Below, one piece after another: positions 58,113 through 64,000 of a DNA stretch of 64,000 nt. The position numbers were made by a program, and so were the translations under genes. The DNA is from Dermanyssus gallinae (Eukaryota; Arthropoda; Arachnida; Mesostigmata; Dermanyssidae). The notes below the pieces were generated by a model, which saw only the letters and a list, made by a program, of their open reading frames with translations, searched no databases and had not been told where the DNA came from. The stretch lies in the NCBI GenBank assembly GCA_003439945.1, contig QVRM01002122.1, positions 238,501 through 302,500 on the forward strand, in the 5' to 3' direction. Every line of letters begins with the position of its first letter. Position 1 is the stretch's first letter.

Positions 58113-58590
58113 AAGCGAAGGGAATTCCGCATTGGCGTCTACTTGCCGCGCTTAAATCAGCTGGAGCTTCAACTGCGACTGTACTGCGACTCACCGAAGC
58201 GCTTACGTCTGCGAGACTCTGGTCGAGTCCCGTGAAGAGCTTGTCGCAAGGATAACCTTCGCTGCTGAGGCGGTTCAAGCGATGCCTGGCGTATTTCAAG
58301 ATATGCAAGAAAAACTCTGCGGCTCTACCAAATGTGTACACTGGCTCACTGAGGCACCATCGAGCAGTTACTGTAAGATAATAAATAGTTGTGTGTACTT
58401 CTAGAGCTATGACGAGTGACTCATCCGTAAGAGTAAGTCACTTATGCATGCGCTCAATCTTGACATGCTCGTCGAAAAAAAGCATAATTACTCCGCAATC
58501 ACGCCTCACATTGCCGTAGATTTGATACGAATATGATCGCCATGAAATGCTTACTTAATTCTTTAATGAATATTTTGGTTACCATGCTGC
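58113..58590. other. no gene firmly seen
   Basis: An 81-codon minus-strand frame at 58096-58341 could be the decayed N-terminal neighbour of the DDE fragment, but no motif proves it. Confidence 0.4.
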
Positions 58591-58593
58591 TGC

Positions 58594-59400
58594 TTATGGC
58601 AATAGGCACAAAGATATATCTTGTTTTAGTCCAGTGTATTTATTCCGTTTTCTAGCTTCAGCGTTCCTCGCTGCCCATCTCAGCTCAACTGAGCTGTGAT
58701 GTAAGTAGGAAGCCGCGTGTGGCCATAATGCAATGGCCATCCCATCAGGGTTTGCCCTGCCAACGAACACTAAACCTCTCGGTTCAAGTGTAGATGATGT
58801 GCCGGCCCTTCTAAGAGACCTTAGCATATCTGGACGATTTACCGGCGCTCTTCAGGTAACTCAGTGGGTGTAGGCCACTATAATCTACCATTTCTCTACA
58901 CAATTGCACAGAAATGGCTCGCAGACAGGATCCTAAGCGCTGACATCACTGACAGCGAAAAGGATTGGGATCCAGCACAGTACCGAGCTCAGGCGAGGAT
59001 AACGAGTTAAGCCAACCCCCGCTAAAGCATTTTATCCCTCTAAGAGCACGGCGCGGTCTCTCCGGTAAACAGGTTCCTCTAAGACCTCTCTGCAACTTTT
59101 TTGCTTTTGAGAGAATCTAGGTTATACTGGCTGGGGCGTTCTTCTAAAAGGCCCTGATCCAGCATGGTTCTGATAGTGTCTCGTGCTTTACTGGTTTAAT
59201 GTTTTATCTAGGGGCCGAGCTGTTTCCTCCACCAACGAGGCTGCCACCGGACCGAATCGGACAAGTGAAGCAGCGTAGCAGACACGGGCTAGGTCAATAA
59301 CTCTTCTAATTCCAGACCACCTTCACGTATATGAAGACTTGTCCTCTGCCGGGTGTTCTCTTCTAAAAGGACGTTCAGGACTTCACTAATATGAGTATGT
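58594..59400 (-). pseudogene. non-LTR reverse transcriptase fossil, C-terminal part, minus strand
   Basis: The minus strand preserves a series of motifs of the RT clade at 46.9-49.1 kb. EVLNVLLEENTRQRTSLHIR then EGGLELEELLT (about 59280-59390) matches the post-thumb region. GGWLNSLSSPELGTVLDPN (about 58965-59025) matches AWLQALPSAQLGTL. GLHPLSYLKSAGKSSRY (about 58835-58890) is the finger region, where the last Cys of HHGLSC is Tyr. RAGTSSTLEPRGLVFVG and ANPDGMAIALWPHAASYLHH (58640-58825) match the EPPGLCRND...RPDGLTL...WDATVTD region with an internal deletion of the WDATVTD part. SSVELRWAARNAEARKRNKY (about 58640-58700) follows. Several stops and frame changes show that it is dead. Confidence 0.78.
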
Positions 59401-59615
59401 CCCTGCTGACGTCATCATAGGCGATTAGTTCTTCAGGGCAATACAGTACATGTACGCAGTATGAAGTCAAATTTTGATGACCCCAGGTTATAACTCCAAA
59501 TGCAAAGTGCAGTCTGTTAGTCGTGAACGAATTGTGGTGAGGACCGCTTTCTTCATAGAAAGTGTATGTGAAATTCCGTCTCGCCTCACGGAGGCCCCTA
59601 GAGCTTCTAAGATGT

Positions 59616-59963
59616 TTAGGTCTGCACACGTGATACCAGGTAGTATTTCTGTGACGTTTTGAATTGCTTCCTTTCTCGGGATAGGATGCTTGTGAGGTCA
59701 TTTATGTATGGCACTTGTCGGCGCTCGTGTTTTTTCGTATGAACCCAAGACACTTCTTTAGAGCCGTCTGAGGCGGCTATCATAAAGGCCTTTCCGGCCT
59801 CCGGCTCAAGAGAATATGCAACTCTATTAAAGTCTCGGTTCTCATCTAGCCATTTAGACAGTAGGGGCTTAAAGATCTTGCATCTCTGGAGAATTCCGTT
59901 TATGATATTTAAAGATCCCTTAAAGTTTTTTCTTGAGAGTTCGACTGCAGATATTTCGATTGC
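59616..59963 (-). CDS. unidentified 115-codon open stretch, no start codon
   Basis: The minus strand is open from just inside a TGA (59966-59964) to a TAA (59618-59616), 115 codons. The only ATG is late (it begins MIAASDGSKEVSW), so this would be an exon or a fragment. The translation is protein-like: ELSRKNFKGSLNIINGILQR, KPLLSKWLDENRDFNRVAYS, LEPEAGKAFMIAASDGSKEV, SWVHTKKHERRQVPYINDL. It has no low-complexity bias. I do not recognise the family. The motif F-M-I-A-A-S-D-G-S-K faintly recalls an RNase H core, but the rest does not support that. It lies just upstream, on the same strand, of the RT fossil at 58594-59400 and could be part of it or of a different element. Confidence 0.3.
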   Translation of the reverse strand, partial: AIEISAVELSRKNFKGSLNIINGILQRCKIFKPLLSKWLDENRDFNRVAYSLEPEAGKAFMIAASDGSKEVSWVHTKKHERRQVPYINDLTSILSRERKQFKTSQKYYLVSRVQT

Positions 59964-60098
59964 TCATATATATATATATATATACACAATATTTAATACT
60001 TCGTTTTATGGTCACAGGGAAATGTGATTAACTAACTACACTAGGGCTTGCGAGAAGCGCTACCAGTCGAGCTTACCCTCGAGACAGCCCCTTATTGA

Positions 60099-60135
<37 letters not shown>

Positions 60136-63100
60136 AAGCTACGGTCAACGTCTCTGTATGCAAGCCTTGCCATACCATGCAGAGTAACTATACATATGGT
60201 ATCAACATTGTGAAGTCTTCGGTGGGTAGACCGGTTATGCCACAGCGTAAGTTGTTCATCTCGTTACGAAAAACGGTTTAGTTTTACCTCCTCGTTTAAA
60301 CTGTCGAAGCAAAGGTACACCTCTTCTCATATGTGGTAAGATAACCGCTGTCATGCACAAAAACACTCAACCTCAGCCGATTCTACGTCCTTCTGAGCGG
60401 CGCGGCGCTTCCGATGTGTGAGCAGTAGGTGTATTTAGAACGAACTGTGGCACAATTGGATTTGTTACGGTAAATACACGCAAAATAAGTTTGCAAAGTC
60501 GATGTGTGAGTTTTCGCACTGTAAATAAACTTCACTGGTTTAGCAAATATAAAACTTTTTTTTTTACTTTAGGGTGTCATTTTAGAGCTAGTCTGACCAT
60601 ACAGCATATAGACGAAGTTACCAGCCTTAGTTGGGTTTGGATATACCTAATTTGAAGTAGGCTTTCACTCAGTGCGAACTTTCTGTAACTGCAAAGAAAA
60701 GATCAAGGCTCCTTGATTTGTCCAAGGCATCCGCATAGATCTTGAAGAGTTAGACTACAGCTTTTCCAAGACACGTTTCCCGAAACAAGCTTGAAGTCGT
60801 GCTCAGCACACTCCCTACAACGCGTTGGCCGCCTCTAAGGACGCCGACTCTGCACAGAATAATCTTATAATCAACGCAATCGAATTGGATTGTTTTCTAC
60901 ATGTAACGTGTTGATCCTAATCAAATTGGAGTGGCCTGTTGATCTGCATGTCGACGCATGACCATTCTAAGCAGCACTTACATAGACATCGTCAGCAGTT
61001 ACCGTTCCAGGAACTTTTGCCACCCCTCGGCTCCTTCTTATTCGATTCGTTCCTTATTATGGGTCTGAATAGCCTAACAATAATAACGCAGAACATCCTA
61101 GTATCATCTTTTTTCTCTCCTGTCCTATGGCTGCTGCTGATGCTGCTTCTTGACGTTTGGTGTTGTTAAATTGTAGGTGAGCTTGAATTGGGCCTGAGCT
61201 ATAAACGCAATTGATTTCTCTCGTTCGGTCAGTCGTTAACCTAACAGTCGTCAGTAACCCGCAAATACAGTGGTAGCAGTAGTATAGTACTATATAGGTA
61301 GGGACCGTCCGTGTTCACGCCATGAAATAACCAACTAATTGTCGCCCGCCTTCTCGTTGAGTAGTAGAGGTGTAGCATACGAGGGTGGGTGAACAGTGGC
61401 GGAGGATCCTCGTCACCAGCCAGCTAGAGGACAACGCAGGCCACGAGGCCACGAGGACCGTAGCCAATCGTGAAATCGCCACAGCGAGGCTTACTTATGT
61501 CCATCGAGTGTGAGGCGCCGTATACATGTATATGTGTGTGTGTATGTTGCATCTACATGTATGTGTATATGTTTGTGTGTGTTGTTGTCCGTAGGGTGTG
61601 TTCATGTCCGGACGCTTACGCGTATAACAGCGAATGCGGCGTGGATAGTATCTACGAGTGTGTGGCTCTGACGAGCTGGAAACCTTGATTCGCCACTACC
61701 CAGCAGGCAGCACTTGCGAATGGAGATAATCTTCGCTACACAACGCCAGTCGTCGTCGTCTGTACCCGTCCTAGACAAGACCTGAGGCCTAGACTGGTCG
61801 AGGGAGCTCCTAGTTCTGCTGCTGCTGCGCTGCCGCTGCTGTTCCTATTGGGGGAGTCGGTTTTGGACGAGATTCAAGAGGAGACGAGACTTCGGCGAAG
61901 GGAAAAGCTGATGTCGGCTGCGGCGCCGTTGGCGGTCCGTGGCCACGTGCCTTCCGACCGGCTTCCGGTCAGTACCGAGGACTCGCAAGAGACCTCGCCC
62001 TTCTGACTCGCGTGGCCGCTTGCGCCTCCCCCTCATGGGGGTGAAAAACGCCCAACAAGAAGAGAGCAAAACGAAGCGCGCGCGCGAGGGAGAGAGCAAG
62101 CAGGCGAAAGAAGATGTCGACCACTCCCCTCAATACATTCAGCAGTCAGCTCCATCCGGCGATCTATTATATAACCGGGTCTAGGTCCCTAGCTGTCCCT
62201 GCCGAGCTTCTCCTGCTTGAGGGTTTGTTCAGTTGTCTGCCGTGTATCAACCTGCATCGTTCGGCCTCATCCAGCGTCGACCGGGGGGTTGGATGAGGAT
62301 CAAGGAGCAGCTTCTGCTGTTACAGCTCACGCTGTACTATAAGAGCTACTCTTATTACTACTACTTCTACTACTGCTACTACTACTACTACTATAGTTGT
62401 TGTTGTTATTCCTCCTACCACCATCCCAACAGCACCACTACTCTACGCCAACAACTCCAAGAGCACCTTCAACACATGCGAAATCAGCCGAACAGGAACA
62501 GGATGTCTTGACTAACTCTATTGCTAGCTTCCTATGTTACCCCCCAGTCTGTCTTCTCGTTGTCCTGGTCATCGCCTTCATGTCTGTCTCTCTCTCTCTC
62601 TCTCGACACTTTCAAGGGTGACCAAACTGCCCATCCAGCAGCGGCGCTAGGATTAGCGGGAGCAAGAACCGCCTCTGCAGACGCGTTCTTGTGGCCGCAG
62701 TATGACCGTATCTAGTACAATCGTATGTAGAGGGTAATAGTACTTGTAGTCTAAGTGACAGCGGCATCTTATCCATCCTCTATAGTAAGCCCGCCTGCCT
62801 TTCTAACTCCCAAGTCACGTTGCTTCCAGCATCAATAATTATCATCATCATCATCACCATCTTAGTTATTATGGCTCTTTTAGATTCGGCCCCTAAACTA
62901 GCTGTATACCTCCTCTATATATATATATATATATATATAAACGTTTCAACGTAAATATGCAAATAAAAAGATACTCCGGTCGTAAAACATATATAAATAC
63001 TTTTGTATAATAACTCTTAACGCAAATCTGCAAGTGTTAAAACTGACTGTGAGTGAAAAAATGACTTTCAAAGTCGTGTTGAGATTAAACCTCTGACTTT

Positions 63101-63235
63101 TGGCTTATATATATATATATATATAAACATGTAAGAAAAAAACTGGGCAAACATATTGGCAAATATGTTTGCCAATACAACACAGGTCAATACAAATATG
63201 TTTGCAATATACAAATATTTAGAAAAATAGCAGTG
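59964..63235. other. AT-rich then GC-richer island, no recognised gene
   Basis: (TA)n tracts at about 59965-59984, 60101-60132, 62918-62938 and 63105-63125; TG runs near 61530-61585; CTA/TAC triplets at 62355-62395; CT run at 62586-62605; ATC run at 62838-62862. Open frames of 60-92 codons have no domain. The perfect palindrome at 63146-63173 is listed separately. Confidence 0.45.
63146..63173. repeat. perfect inverted repeat, 11-bp arms, 6-nt loop
   Basis: GGCAAACATAT (63146-63156) and ATATGTTTGCC (63163-63173) around TGGCAA. Related CAAATATGTTTGC sequence recurs about 20 bp downstream. Confidence 0.8.
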
Positions 63236-63420
63236 AAAGGGCCAGATATGTTGAAATATCTAGGGTTTTTCCAACAGTCCTTGTAGCAGCAGAAAATTGC
63301 CAAGCGTTGACAAGCAAAAGACCGTTCTGTTATCTGCCGCGCATGACTCGCTCTTGTTAGGGGTTGTTAGGCATAAGAAGGTGCTCTACGCTCAAAAAAT
63401 CTGACAAGCCAAGCGCCTCT
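63236..63420 (-). mobile_element. SINE-like repeat, family C copy 3 (inverse)
   Basis: On the minus strand AGGACTGTTGGAAAAACCCT followed by AGATATTTCAACATATCTGG matches the tail of the copies at 4.46-4.59 and 36.79-36.90 kb. Upstream on that strand (about 63320-63420) the tRNA-like head is not clear. Boundaries are approximate. Confidence 0.5.
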
Positions 63421-64000
63421 AGTTAGCCTCTAGTTGTCATCTCCGATCATCACGTGCGAGAGATATATAGACGAAACAAAAACGGTCTTAAGCTAACAGC
63501 TGTCCACACATTATACGTTTCTGCACTCACGTAAGTTACAGAGATCCGTAGCGGCACCTTCAGCGAACAACTTAGAGCATTCCCATGAACGACTAGAGTC
63601 CGACACTGTCTATGGTTTCGTCGGTGGCATAAACTTCTACAGCGTCATCAGGCCACCGTGTTTGCCTTCTTTTAGCCGTAGGTAATTGTATACGTCAGTA
63701 GTATTGTAGTAAATAGAGTGACGTATGGTGTCGTATTTCTAAAACGACTCGCTTTTTAATCATTGCATTGTCTAGGCATTGTCGATGGAAGCTGCAACCT
63801 GTTGAGTTGGTCAGTTCTTTATGAAACTGAACTCTTGTGTCTAGACACGCCGATGCGGTCGTGATAGCGATGCAATAGACGATACGAAGCCCATCTAGAT
63901 CGAACAGTTTGAATAAAAACAACACTAGCAACAATGACGACGTCAGCAGTAAAAGCACGAATGTTTATTATTATTATTAAAAACAACGACGCTAGTAAGT
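63421..64000. other. no gene seen
   Basis: An 87-codon minus-strand frame at 63695-63958 starts with a Leu-rich run but has no recognisable domain. Ends with a short TTA run at 63965-63980. Confidence 0.45.

Noticed and set aside
59616..59963. RNase H domain from the A-S-D-G-S-K motif
   Set aside because: Only one short match; the other conserved acids and spacing of RNase H were not found.

Overview
This window looks like nuclear DNA from an invertebrate animal, most likely an arthropod. A parasitiform mite would fit the mariner/Tc1 mix and the GTT/CAA-rich non-coding DNA, but the sequence does not settle the species. There are no operons, no dense coding and no intact host gene that I can defend. 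Almost every long open frame is simple repeat read as protein (poly-Q/N/T, poly-L/V/C, Ile-Tyr) or the shadow of a transposon fossil.

Two kinds of DNA alternate. (a) GC-richer triplet islands hold imperfect GTT/GCT/GTC or CAA runs and purine tracts (about 1.1-1.9, 4.9-6.7, 8.4-12.4, 14.4-16.3, 17.6-18.9, 20.7-27.8, 29.8-32.8, 39.9-41.8, 42.7-45.6, 52.8-54.8, 55.9-57.0 and 61.2-62.7 kb). (b) AT-richer stretches between them hold nearly all the recognisable mobile elements: SINE-like repeats, Tc1 and mariner fossils, foldback elements and pieces of one clade of non-LTR reverse transcriptase. (TA)n microsatellites occur throughout and often abut terminal-inverted-repeat elements.

The best-defined elements are as follows. 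A structurally complete but dead Tc1-type DD34E transposon lies at 28172-29800, with about 200-bp inverted repeats, TA duplications, four in-frame stops, a frameshift and loss of one catalytic Asp. A 5'-truncated non-LTR retroelement lies at about 46852-49167, with an intact RT core (YLDD), two later frameshifts, one stop, a CCHC-like finger, a PD-X15-D motif, AATAAA and a poly(A) tail. Two copies of one foldback/MITE family lie on either side of that retroelement, and a shorter relative is at 41905-42364. At least three more fossils of the same RT clade are present (4.6, 50.6-51.7 and 58.6-59.4 kb). There are mariner fossils of several lineages (16.8-17.4 kb DD37D; 34.2-34.8, 51.7-52.4, 55.2-55.5 and 57.8-58.1 kb) and a Tc1 fossil (7.3-8.0 kb).

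I see no cooperating gene system. The most unusual signals are a set of perfect or near-perfect short inverted duplications, long GTT and CAA arrays placed in opposite orientation, a repeat family with a conserved tail and a degenerate tRNA-like head, and an unexplained 115-codon open stretch at 59619-59963.
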